Origin: Corticium candelabrum
Taxonomy: Eukaryota; Porifera; Homoscleromorpha; Homosclerophorida; Plakinidae
Assembly (NCBI RefSeq): GCF_963422355.1
Contig: NC_085105.1
Coordinates: forward strand, 3,014,052-3,078,051
Reading direction: 5' to 3'
Length of the DNA: 64,000 bases
This document shows, in pieces, positions 1-13,800 of the stretch. Position numbers and translations under genes: made by a program. Position 1 is the first letter of the stretch. Each line of letters starts with the position of its first letter. A model generated the notes under the pieces. It saw nothing but the letters and a program-made list of their open reading frames with translations, made no database searches and was not told where the DNA came from.

Positions 1-280
1 ATAGTGTAGACTAACAACTTAATAGGCATTAATCTGTAGTCCTGGATTCTATTTTAGTAATTTCTTGTACTGGTACATAACGACTTTTGTACATGATCAA
101 GCAGTTGGTGATGTTGTCACAATGTCATGGATACTCTAATAATCACATGTTGTGATGAGTTGTGCATGTGTCAGGCTGTCAGACTAATAACCCAAACGCC
201 ACTCTTATTAGTAATACGAAATCAAGTGACGAGGCTGGTGTCCTAGTACACTGACACCTAAGTGCATGGACAATGGCTCT

Positions 281-371
<91 letters not shown>

Positions 372-643
372 CCTCCCATTTCCGTTGTCAGATTTCAATG
401 AAGTTGTAGGAAACTGAATGTGTAAATACATGTAGTCTTCAATTTTATTAGATTACTAAACATTCTGTTCAGTAGTTGTGTAAAGAGATCTGCAAGAGCA
501 GAAAACTAGAGATACTTTAGCTAAATTTGAAAAAAGAACAGCTGCTGAACTGCATTATTCACTTCTGATCGAGAACACGTGTGCACAATTGTATGACCTA
601 AAAATAGCTGCTAATAAGACTAGAGCACCCGGATAAGCTGACT
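1..643. other. Left-edge non-coding stretch
   Basis: I see no convincing exon here. The main feature is a CA microsatellite at 282-370. An in-frame TAG lies about 35 nt upstream of the ATG at 644, so the downstream coding region probably does not extend into this stretch. It probably holds the 5' UTR and promoter of the SPFH-like gene. Confidence 0.5.
282..370. repeat. CA microsatellite
   Basis: Uninterrupted (CA)n of about 89 nt. The poly-Cys/Val reading frame on the opposite strand is an artefact of this repeat. Confidence 0.98.
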
Positions 644-1991
644 ATGACCAGAACGACTGGCTGGAAAACTGTCGCTCAAGGATCCAAAGCCTTGATAATT
701 GATCGCTATGGCCAGTCCAGGATTGTAGACGGTCCTCAAAGAGTGAGTGCTATATGCAAAACGTCGCATCTGCTCGTTCGTTGTCGCATTTCCTGACGTT
801 TTCTCTAGTTGTTCCTATGGCGGGCCAAGCAATTCGATACTCTCGTACGTTATGCGGCGAATCAAAGCGAATATCTGTGGATACAACATGCAGACGGAAC
901 GGTTGAACACAGACCGGGGTAATAAGAGTCGATAGAGAAATTGAATCGCCGACTAGATAGCAGAAATGTCGAGAAAGGAAGTACCTAGCTGCCAACTTTG
1001 AGAGGGGGCGGGGAGACCGAGTCGCATCAAATCATGAAATGTCGAGTGCCGCTGGGTACATCTTGGTGTACTGTTGAGTACACGAGTTGTATCGCTCGAA
1101 GGTTGTGACCGTCTGCAGTTTAGTCGATATTGCAGGTGTTTGCTGCACCTAATGATCTATTTTAGTAGTGACAACAATGCTACACTTCCACCCTAATTGG
1201 GGTGTGTCTGCGTGTGTGTGTGTGTGTGTGCAGTAGTAGGAGGCTAGGCCTATAGGGTGACCCTTTCCGAAAGGTTGCTTTATGGTCACCCCACCCTCAT
1301 AAAACAATTAATTAAAGACAATTAACTAATTGAAGATAATTAATTAAGACAACTATATGGTTAAGGAGCTGCTATTATACAGGGCCACCCCCCCCCAGCT
1401 GGTTGACTGGACTCCTGTGCTGTGCTAAGCTATCTCCTGGAGTCTGGTCAGGTACTCGCAGGAGCAGCGACTGTGACGCCAACTGCAGTGTGGGCACCCG
1501 AAGTCCCGAGGAGGCCTTTGCCACTTCCAGTTAATGACCTGGTATTCATACTCCTGAGTTGAGAGAGACAATTGTGTGAGTTTCTTGCCCAAGGAAATTA
1601 TGCCGATGCCAGATGGAAAGAAGAAGGTTGAGATAGAAAGAGAGGTTTCAGTAGACCAGTAGAGCAGGCGTGTAGTCGGCTCAAACTTCAGAGGGTTACC
1701 AACCTTGAACACTAACATGTAATTTGACAAAACTTTTTGTTGAAAGTTATTGCCAAGAGAGCACAGGTTAGTATTGTACAAAGGCCTAGGATCAAGATCC
1801 TTTAGTCAAAGGGGTTTGTATTGATGGCTATAGACCTGAAGAGATTGCCTGAAGAGAGGTTGCGCTTGTGCAGCATAATGGAATAGGCACGGATTGTTGG
1901 TTCAATACTACAGAAAAACACATTCATGCGAGAATAAAATTGTATTATGTCAATGAATGTCACTATTTATGTAGAATTAACTTGTGTAAGC

Positions 1992-2022
<31 letters not shown>

Positions 2023-2662
2023 ATCTATGTATATACCAATAATAAGAAAAACTAAAATGTGCAAAGTCAATCATGCAATGCAGTGTACATAGTTGCAGAA
2101 GCATAATGCCGCACATGCATATAATCACACATGTTTGTTCCAACACGAATGAGTTCGAATTCTCTGAGGGTGTGCATACTAACTTGTGATTCCTACCAGT
2201 TTGAGGGAACATTGCCATCACACACTAAATCACAGTAAAGTCAACTTTTACAATTTCATTACATACATCTTGACTGCCACTGCACATCCAGCTCGTTTCT
2301 TACAAAAGCTATAAAGAGGCAGAAGAGGTTATTATTGCTAAACCTGCGACGTGCACAGCCGCGTCTTTTAGATATCAATGTGCTTGATCAAGTTTGATAC
2401 AATGTGATTATTTAGCTGTACAGCTGACATCCTTGCTAGTTGTTTGATGTTAATAGATATGTTCTTGCAGACCATGTGTTGTCTTCCATAACCCTTTATT
2501 GATACGCGACATATGTGTAAGAAAAGCCATTGTACTGGATGGCAATGAAGTTTTGGTTGTCTATCGCAAGTCGCAAGAAACAGGGAAGATGGAAAGACGA
2601 CTCCAGCAAGGGCCAACACAATTCGTGCCTTCAGCAGATGAATGGTTAGTTTGGTAGAGGCT

Positions 2663-2710
<48 letters not shown>

Positions 2711-4958
2711 ATGTGTGTGCTCACCTGTCTGTGTTTCACTCAGGATGCATGAATTCTCATGGCACGGACCTGACAAGACAAACAAGACTAAACTCATTCC
2801 TAATCAATGGAGATTTACAAAACTAAAAGTTGTTCCAGATCAGTTCTATTACAATGTGAGCAACTCTCAATTTTTTTGTGACCTTGTATTTCAACGCCAT
2901 TTTATCTCATTATCATAACTGGATAACACAACAGATCGATGAGGTTAATTGCACTATTTTTCATTGAAGTAATTCTAGCACATTAACCATATTACCTGAT
3001 CTGTGTAGGTTCGGACTGTTGACGACGCCCTCGTAAAAGTAAAAATGATGCTCTTTTATGAGATAAAAGACATCGAGTTAATGGTGGGTGTAATAATTGT
3101 TTCCTGTGTGGCTTGAATTGATATTAACCTAATTTAGCTTCAAGAAACCAAGGATCCTATCGCTGACATGGCCAAGTTGGTGTACCATTTAGTATAACGT
3201 TATTGAAATTTGATGTGGATGTTGTGTGTTGGCAGTGCTGTGACTGCTGATGTCATTGCATTTGCATCACAATTAACGTACGCATGCATACAACACGTAT
3301 TCCAGTTTAGTATGTTGAGATCTTATGTATTCGACTCAGATACGAGGACTTCTTGGAACAGACGGGGAAACTGAATGAATTGGGCTCATTTCCCCAGCTA
3401 GTCAAGAGAACGAAAGCGATCGGTTATCACATCAGCAAAGCGGTGTATAGAGGGTATCAAGCTCCAGCACAGCTACAGGTGATAGCATCGATAGAAACTA
3501 TGTGTCCTAGTATTTTGTATGCTACCGCTGTCATTTGTATGTGAAAGACTGCATGTTGTACATATATTTTGTTGTTATTAACACCTTAGGGATGTCTAGA
3601 GTACTGAGATCACCTTGTTTGTGTTTATTCAGTTTGATATGAACTAAAACTTTAACTCTAACCCGTTATATTTTAATGCTTCCAACTTGGTTGTCTGATC
3701 TAATCTGTTGTTTGTTAGTCATACCTCATATCTATTGATCGCAATATACATACCAAAAGTTTTGCCTGTTTAGGATGTGAACTGAACTTTGTATTGTTAG
3801 TTGTATATGTCATCTAGACAACAATGTGTGCATTCTGTATAAGCTCTAATAAGTAAGCCCTGCATCCACAACTGGCTGAAAGAAATAAGCCCTGCGTCGC
3901 AAATAAGCCTCGTGGGGGTTGTTATGTTAGCAAGACTACACGTCATCAGCAGCTTTGTATATGAAAGTCCCGGAAACACGTATACAAACATATACTTTTA
4001 GCTATGAACGAGAAACATTCAAAGTGTTAATAAAAATCGCATAGAGGGAAGAAGTTGCATCGCTATACTTTAGAAGATTAATAGGCCCCGCATCCGCAAC
4101 TGGCTGAATTTGAGCTTATACGGTACGATGCTAATTGCAACTATAACCCTCCCTCACAGTGCATGCATGCCAAAGGGTAGTTACTGTTGTCGGTATGTTG
4201 TATCCCTGGGGTCAGGTCTAGTGATGTCTGATGACCTAATAAACACTAAGTTGTTGTTGCATTGTATTTTGTGTATACAGTGTGTTGAGTGAATTCTTTG
4301 CTCTAGAGAATGCATGATGATGCCAATGAACGAAGGACCAAACTGAAACTTTCTGTAAGTGTTGTTTGGCACGGTTTCAATATATTTATTCTTTAACTAG
4401 CTGATTTGCCCGTTCATTGCTGGTTAAACTAACACAAATTCACGCATATTCACTGTAACTCCCTGGAAATACAACACAAAATCCCGGATAGCCTGTTCCT
4501 GTATATGTGACCAAATCACACCTAGGATTCTTTTTAACTTTCCCATTGGATGTCGTCACTTCAAAGCTGTTTTTGCAATTGTATGGAACAGGTGTAGCAA
4601 ACGTGGCAGCTATTCAATGTGCATACACATGACATGCAAACGGGGGTTAGCCTTATTTCTTAATTAAACCCCTGGATATACTTGAAAAAGCCTTGCTTTT
4701 ATTGACATTGCCGGTAATAAATGATGACACACCCATGTGTACCCTCCGAGGTCAGGAATGGCGCTACAGATTTGGTGGATATCCAATGCACCGTTCTAGA
4801 GATATTTGAGCATGAAAGGAGGCAAGCTCGATCTGTAAGAAACTGCTTTGTTTCAAGAAAACTTTGGAAGACAACAACACCTTCACTGTCTACAACAATC
4901 AGTTTGGTGTATGCAAGGCAAATTTGGTGGAGCTGCGATTCATTGTTTGGAGATACGC

Positions 4959-5046
<88 letters not shown>

Positions 5047-5327
5047 CACACGAGCCCTCCTTTAGATACAGATAACTTTTGTGTGTCTTAGGTTGAACAA
5101 GTAGAACAAGACCAAGAGATGACAGATTTAAAACTGGAAAGTGAACTCGACACACTCAAAATGCGTATCATTATGATTGAGGAACACACAGGTATATATG
5201 TCTAACTTACACTGTCGCCATCATAGAGCACAAATTGAAAATGGAACAAGAAGAGCACAAGCACAAGCTGAACCTGTAAGGCTCATGTGGCATGACCAAA
5301 CTACTGCAAGACTTATAATATCTTGAT

Positions 5328-5391
<64 letters not shown>

Positions 5392-5736
5392 TTTGTGTTG
5401 TGCCTCCTACTAGTGAGGAGCTGGAGCATAAGATTGCAATGGAAGACCGAGAACATGAAAATCACATGCAGCAAATGATTCTTGAGAGACAGAGTGAACT
5501 CGAGGTTTCTACGCACTTTCAATGTAGTCATTGAATTGCTTAATTAATGTTTGCCATTTCAGATGAAACAAAACACTAATAATCAGATGGTTGATTACTT
5601 GCGTCAGCTGAAAAGTCTGGGAGTAGATCTAACGGAGTATCTCAAAAGCAAGAATCCACGACCGGACAAAGTCACTCGGGTGGTGACAGACACCGACAAG
5701 GCTGACATTCACCTTCATAGCAGTTCGGCAGTGTGA
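644..5736 (+). CDS. SPFH/band-7-like protein with C-terminal coiled coil (13 exons, 416 aa)
   Basis: Thirteen exons join in one frame: 644-742, 809-918, 2471-2644, 2744-2855, 3009-3083, 3138-3175, 3236-3277, 3340-3478, 4307-4354, 5092-5191, 5227-5275, 5414-5504 and 5563-5736. They total 1251 nt, all introns are GT-AG, and phases match at every join. ATG 644 is the first Met after an in-frame stop. The N-terminal third (GSKALIIDRYGQSRIVDGPQ, then HRPGPCVVFHNPLLIRD) resembles the short beta repeats of SPFH and vault-shoulder proteins. The middle third (VRTVDDALVKVKMMLFYEI, then IADMANAVTADVIAFASQLT) resembles the SPFH core. The last third is charged and helical (EHKLKMEQEEHKHKLNLEE), a likely coiled coil. 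No signal peptide or membrane helix is evident. The family call is inferred from pattern, and the function is unknown. It could be a distant major-vault-protein or stomatin relative. The gene converges on IDI1, 193 bp away. Confidence 0.72.
1385..1700 (-). repeat. tRNA-derived SINE, family A, diverged copy
   Basis: Read on the minus strand, about 1430-1640 matches the body of the SINE at 52.85-53.27 kb. Shared blocks include GGCATAATTTCCTT, CTCTCAACTCAGGAGTAT, GGTCATTAACTGG, GACTTCGGGTGC and the CTCCAGGAG region. The match is diverged by eye, so this is an old copy. The tRNA-like head is degraded or lost. It lies in the second intron of the SPFH-like gene. Confidence 0.7.
1992..2019. repeat. 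TA microsatellite
   Basis: A short uninterrupted (TA)n tract in the second intron of the SPFH-like gene. Confidence 0.95.
2664..2709. repeat. GT microsatellite in a short intron
   Basis: A (GT)n tract fills about half of the 99-nt intron 2645-2743 of the SPFH-like gene, between the donor and the acceptor CACTCAG. Confidence 0.97.
4963..5045. repeat. CA tract with a central CGCGCG block
   Basis: (CA)n is interrupted near its middle by CGCGCGC. Alternating purine-pyrimidine sequence of this kind can adopt Z-DNA. It ends about 45 nt upstream of the exon at 5092. Confidence 0.95.
5326..5389. repeat. AT/TA microsatellite
   Basis: (AT)n of about 64 nt fills nearly half of the 138-nt intron 5276-5413 of the SPFH-like gene. 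Confidence 0.95.
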
Positions 5737-5929
5737 CAAAGGAACAGTCACTTGAACTTGAATGATTCTGACGTACACACATGCAAACTGATCAATTTGC
5801 TGTTAGACTTTATTTTTCTTATTGCTTAGTATATCTACTGGTAGTTGTATACAACACTGTTCAATTGCACCAGGTTGCCAACTGCATATTTATATCAATA
5901 TAGTTGACTACCCAACAAGCTACAGCATC

Positions 5930-7835
<1,906 letters not shown>

Positions 7836-10800
7836 TTATAAATCCTCGAGATCATCTGAATAGTCGGTTGGCATTGATATTGCATTACTCTTCTCCATTG
7901 CCGTCACCAAACATTCCAACATCTCCTCCTCAAACCTCTACATATCACAGACTTGTCATACAAACTACAGAGTAGGAACACGTAGTGAACATCCAGCACT
8001 CACCTGCAATTTCTGCATATGCGCCTCAACCTTTGCCTTCAAGCCATTAAAAATCGTCAACTCTGCCTCGTATTCCCGTTCATTTTCCAACTTCAGATCT
8101 TGAAAGCTGCAATACAACAGCAAACAGCAATACAGTGCTGTTCGATTAATATCAATAATATAATGTTAGACCAGGAACAGCAATTTGTAGCTGAACCTAA
8201 CCGACTATGATTATTGTTACAATGTAGTTGTAAAACTTTTCCCAAAGTGTAGCACAAATTGGTGACACACCTTTGATACAGTATCTTCAGTTCACGTTTC
8301 TTTTCTTCCACGACAGCTGAATTATCACCGAGATGAATCTGCTCGAGGTCACTGAGTGCGGTGCTGTATCCGGCCTGGATCTCTTTAGCTTTCTCCGTTG
8401 TCTCCTGTGTTCCATATAACCCACCACTGACTGTATGACAATACAGAACAAAAACTGTTGCAACAAACTTTCTCCAAACGTTTGACTTTTCTTTCCATGT
8501 GGTCTATTTCTGTCTTTAGGCGAGTAATAGTAATTTGTCTGTCATCGACGGCTTCCTGCAGCTATTTTCACAATTGTAACATTTAGCAACACATTACAAT
8601 ACTCTGTAACTCAATAGTACTTTTCTCGTATACCTTTGTACATTCACTCTGCTCAGTAATCTCAGTTGACTTTAGCTGTTGCACTACCTCTTCGTCTTCC
8701 TCAATTGCAATCTCAATCAATGGCTACAAGACAATATAGGAATCTCGCTAAGCGGTAAACTAGAAATTTGCAAGAGCTGGAATTATAGACATGCCAAGTT
8801 TATATTTTATCTACAACTGCGTCCACTTCAATTATTGACTGGCACAATTACATTTCTATTCCATAGCCAATATATAAAATGCACATTATAAACATCATCC
8901 AGTCAGTTCCATCGATGGTGTGTCAGACTTCCTACCAAATATGAATTACGTATCACAGTATGTCAGAAACTTCAAAGCTATTGGATGTGGCCGAGGTCTC
9001 CTGACAAAGTTGAAACTGTCTTGCTACTCTGCCCGGTTTGACTCTTGTAGAGCCTGTCTTATCGATTCCTATACAAGAGAGGATGACGCTTCATCAAGTT
9101 GGTCATAGCCATTCCCTCTGTCATCTATTCATCAAACACTGCTTACTTTTCGTAGACTCTTTTATTACAAACAGTTGTAGGCTACAAAATTTGTTTGTAA
9201 GTGTTGCATCCATGGAAGTGTTGATACCACAGATTGAACAAATGTGTGTGTGTGCGTGCGTGCACACGTGTATGACACACACACACACGCACGCACGCAC
9301 ACAATTTTTACTAAAAACATTTTGCCTCACCAGTAGAGTTCCTTTCATCTCTGACAATGCTGTCCTTCTGTGTTTATCACTTCCTGCGCATAGGTCCAGC
9401 TTCACGCTAAAATCCCGTCCCTTAGCATTAGCAGCCATTGGAGGTATCAACTGTAGTTCTCTGGACATTTTATTCACAGCATCTACTGCTTTCTCACACT
9501 GTCACAAACAACATTATATCAATATTAATATTAATAATAACAAACTGCATACAACACAGATAATACTACGCCCTGTATTTACAAGAGGCCACATCTACAC
9601 TTTGCATCTCATGAAACGATGCAAAAACAAAACCTAGAAAAAACCCAAACTCTAAAAAACGTGTTGCCAAAATGAGTTTGCTTCCAACCACAAGCAGAAA
9701 CAGGGGAGTATGTAAAGCCCTGAAACACAGTACAAGTCAAATTGCTTTGTTTCTTACACTGGCAAGAGTTTTGCTGTATTTCATGTCTAAACATTGTGAT
9801 TCCTGTCTAGCAACATGTGCGTTCTCCTTATTTCGTTGATGTTCGGCTTCAAGTTTGTTTGTCTCTTGCTTTAGACTATTCAGTTCGTTAATATCCATTG
9901 ATTGATTCGCCACAATTTCCTGCAAGAAAGATGTCAGCAACTACATTTACTGACTTGTTGCTATCAATTACCTCTTGCTCTTCACAATGAAGCTTGATAG
10001 CAGCAATCTCCAATTCTAAACAAATTTAGTACTGTATTTCATTCAGCTGGTATAGCAGCATGTATAACTGCATGGTTAATTAAATTCAGTGCTGAAACAG
10101 TATTTGACAAGTGTCTGGCCAAAACAGGTTAACAGAGTGGAATATAAGGCAACATTTTTGGTCGGACATCGTGCTCTAGCAAGAGGTTCACTTGACATTG
10201 TAATTTTTAGACATTCATTCTTATTTAATTTCATAATCCTTTCTTGTAATTATCAACATCAACATTTAGTTCAATTTATTTATTTGTTGCATCCTATTCA
10301 CTACTGCATTTATTTGATATCAAAATATAAACTGCTATATATAGTATTACAATATTGTCACTTAGATGCTCACGCGTCTGGAGATCATCAACTCTATAAT
10401 TAGAGTTTGCATGCTGCTTTTGTCAGTTGTCTAGACTTTAGAGTCGCTCAATCATTGATTCCCTACCTTCCATGCAATAACTATTACACCTTGACCAATC
10501 ATGTAGGTATGTCCAATCAAAGCAAATTGTGGTCGGTCAACTCGTGAACACCAGTGGTCGGTCAATGACCAATGACCGACTGTTATAATCCACTCTGAAG
10601 TAGATCAACCAGTTTGTTCAGATAATAACAAGTTTCATTCATCTAAAGCCCTGTCCACACTAGACCAGAATGGATCGCGATCCGATCTGGATAGCAAGCA
10701 TCCACACTGCACTTTGAAAACGATACCTCTGCCTCATTTTCAATATCACGTGACCGTGTGGCTTCTTTGCTTGTTAGTAAGTTGTCCTGGCTAGTTAGTC

Positions 10801-13800
10801 ATTATACATATGCATCATGCTGTTAATTAAATGCTGTAAGGGTAACTCCAAACTTGTTTACTGTTTTGATTACAAGTCTGGCAACAAGTTTTAGTAAAGA
10901 CACAATGAAAAGCCGTTCACTCATTCTGGAAAGTTGTAATTACTTAATGTAGTGAGTTCCCTAACTACGCCTAGGCTCGAGAGTCCAGCCGGTCATCTCC
11001 CCCCTGCAGTGAAGAGGTCTTTCTCCGCCGCACTTGGAGATGACCGGCTAGACTCTCGAGCCTAAACTATGCTTAGAGTTCCTGAAAACTAAAGCTGCAT
11101 ACAATTCTAGTGCAAGTCAGTCAGTCGTTGCATGCTGATTGCAACACAACAGTGCAGTAAGCAAACAAGCAATAAACGAGAATTCTCGAACATCGTTTGT
11201 ATTCTACAAACTGCAAGACAGATCAAGTTTTAATGAAACAATCACGTTTCAATTTGTTCTACTAAATACCGTATTGTTGCAAATAAAATACGACCTCGAA
11301 TAAAAGCCAAAAATCAAAGACTTCAAGCTGCATATAAACCTGTACATGCGCTGTCACTTGCACGTGCACATGTCTTAGCATGTCCGCACAGCGCTCAATG
11401 ACACCAACAATGATGACGAAGATTCACTGACACTCTTGAAACTGGCATCTCATGGTAGTAATGCCTATATATCCTAACAAATCTTGCTTTTTCAAGTGGT
11501 ATGGTTGTCAAGTCTAAACCTTAGGGTGTTCAAATGGCCTACAAAAGCCTGTCCTGAATATAAGCCTGTCTTAAACATTAGCCTGAATTCCAATTCGGCT
11601 TATACAGAAATCAGGATTATAAGCGCAGCTTTATTCGTGACAATACCGTTATAAGGTATGAAAGTTGTCGAACAAACAGCTGAATGCCAACTCTTATTGA
11701 ACTGCTTATAGCCCGTTCACACTAGCCTTTGTAACTGTGCCAGCACGGTGCGCCACAGTTCGGTTCGGCTTCACTTCGCAGTGTGAACGGGAGCTAAACC
11801 GAACTGAACCAAACCAAACCGTGTTGAGCTGGCTCACCTCAAGCTACCGTGCCACCATGGTTCGGTAGTCCAGTGAAAAATCGTCTCTGAGACCTCAGTG
11901 TTGTACATCTCACTGCGATGGACTGCTGAGATGCCAATTAAAATAGGGCAATTGCATCTTGCCTACGATCCATCACAAGAACTATCTGGATATGCACAGT
12001 TAGCTGAATACACGCCCACTTCCTTTGACTATGCACTCTCAGCACGCTTTCAGCCTTTGTCAGTGTGAACGCAGGCCAACACAGTTAGCTGATGCGGTTC
12101 GGTTTGGCTCGGTTACGCTACATAACCATGCTAGTGTGAACAGGCTATTAGTTACAGAATATATGAATATGAATGAATAGAGAACCAGTTAGGGTTATTT
12201 TAATTAATCGTGTGTTGTTATTATTTTGCAAGACAGCTAGAGTATTACCTTTAACATGGACCACCTCCAGTTGCTCGTCTAGCTTCTTCTCATAAAACTT
12301 GATTCGATCTGTAGACTTCACAATAAACTCCCTGAATTTATCTCTAGAAAGTCAGTCACCGCAATCAAAGTACTGTCACCAAAATTCTCACAAAAACATC
12401 TCACTATAACTATTATTGCTAAATACCATTCACATGTCACACCCAAATAAAACATTGAATACAAGTACATTGTCAATTAGCGAGTAGCAAATTCCATGAT
12501 TTGACTTGCTGCATGAACACTCCATCATAACACATATAGAACTCACTGCCGTGTCAAAACTATTGCAATGTCATGACAACAAAGAGAACTTTCAGAAAAC
12601 GGTTATGTTTGTCTGCAGCAATGTCTAAAAATTGACTAGTATATGTTCTATAGTTTATCTGTTCAGTGCTTAGCAGCTGACACTCTTACCATGTGAATAT
12701 AACTATATAACTAAGTAATAAGATTAGAAACCGAGATTACCTGTCCTCCGAAAGTGCAGTGTATTTCTGTTGATAATCTTCCACTAAAAACTGTAAACAG
12801 CCATTAGCTAAGTCATGAATCTATTAAGCAACCAATTGTTCTACTTCTTCTTGCTGTGCCATTTCATATTCAGTTTCCAAATGTTCAATTTCCTTCTGGA
12901 TGTTTCGAACATCTACACCATATTGAAGCACAAGTCTGTCAGAAAGTCAATAACAACACTGTGTCATCAATTCACCCTCCTCTCCCTGCTTGTACTCCTG
13001 ATCTATTAAATCAATAAAAACGGCAATCACAACAACATCAACATCAACACCAACAAAGGCCATGTATACACAGTCAGACAGAAACACACATTGCAGCAAG
13101 TGTCACCCTGTGTGTGAAGTGTGGTGTGTGTGTGTGTGTGTGTGCGTGCGTGTGTGTGTGTGTGGACTTACTCCAACACATCCACCAAAATGTCTCCCTC
13201 CTATTGAGGTCTTGCTTGATTACAGGTAAATGCATGCATCATACAAGAATTCAATCGTTAAATTAAATTATTCAACAAGCATTTCAAATTTCAATAACAA
13301 TTTAACAGCTAATTAATGAAACATAATTCAAATCCACACTATTTCCACAACTGAATATTGCATATACTGTTACTAATCCAACAACGTAAACCACAAAGGT
13401 ACAGTTTCAATGACAGATAATACTTCCAAGAATCACTACTACTTACCAATCTCCACATCAACTTCAGCATCAACATCCTCTAGGTCCAGGGTGCCATTCA
13501 AGTATTTACAATATTTTCCACTCACTTTCCTTAATTCAGCCTAGTATAAACATTAACAGTTTATTTTCTTCAAACACAAACACACACACGCACACACACA
13601 CACACACACGTACAAACTAATATGTGCAAACATTCATGTATTTTAAAACACTCTTCCTATTGCAGAGTATTAGACAGGATTTTGAACCAATAGCCACTCG
13701 TGCCCACACTAATACTATACTTGAAACCTACTAATGTGTACTACAACTCTACACTGCCTCTTCAACCACACGTTATCTGTTTCAGCAAGACAGTATTTTG

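Noticed and set aside
179..379. Poly-Cys/Val open frame on the minus strand, and similar poly-His/Thr frames at other CA/TG tracts
   Set aside because: These are translations of dinucleotide repeats, not proteins.
1425..1781. Minus-strand 118-aa open frame
   Set aside because: It overlaps the SINE copy and has no protein family features.
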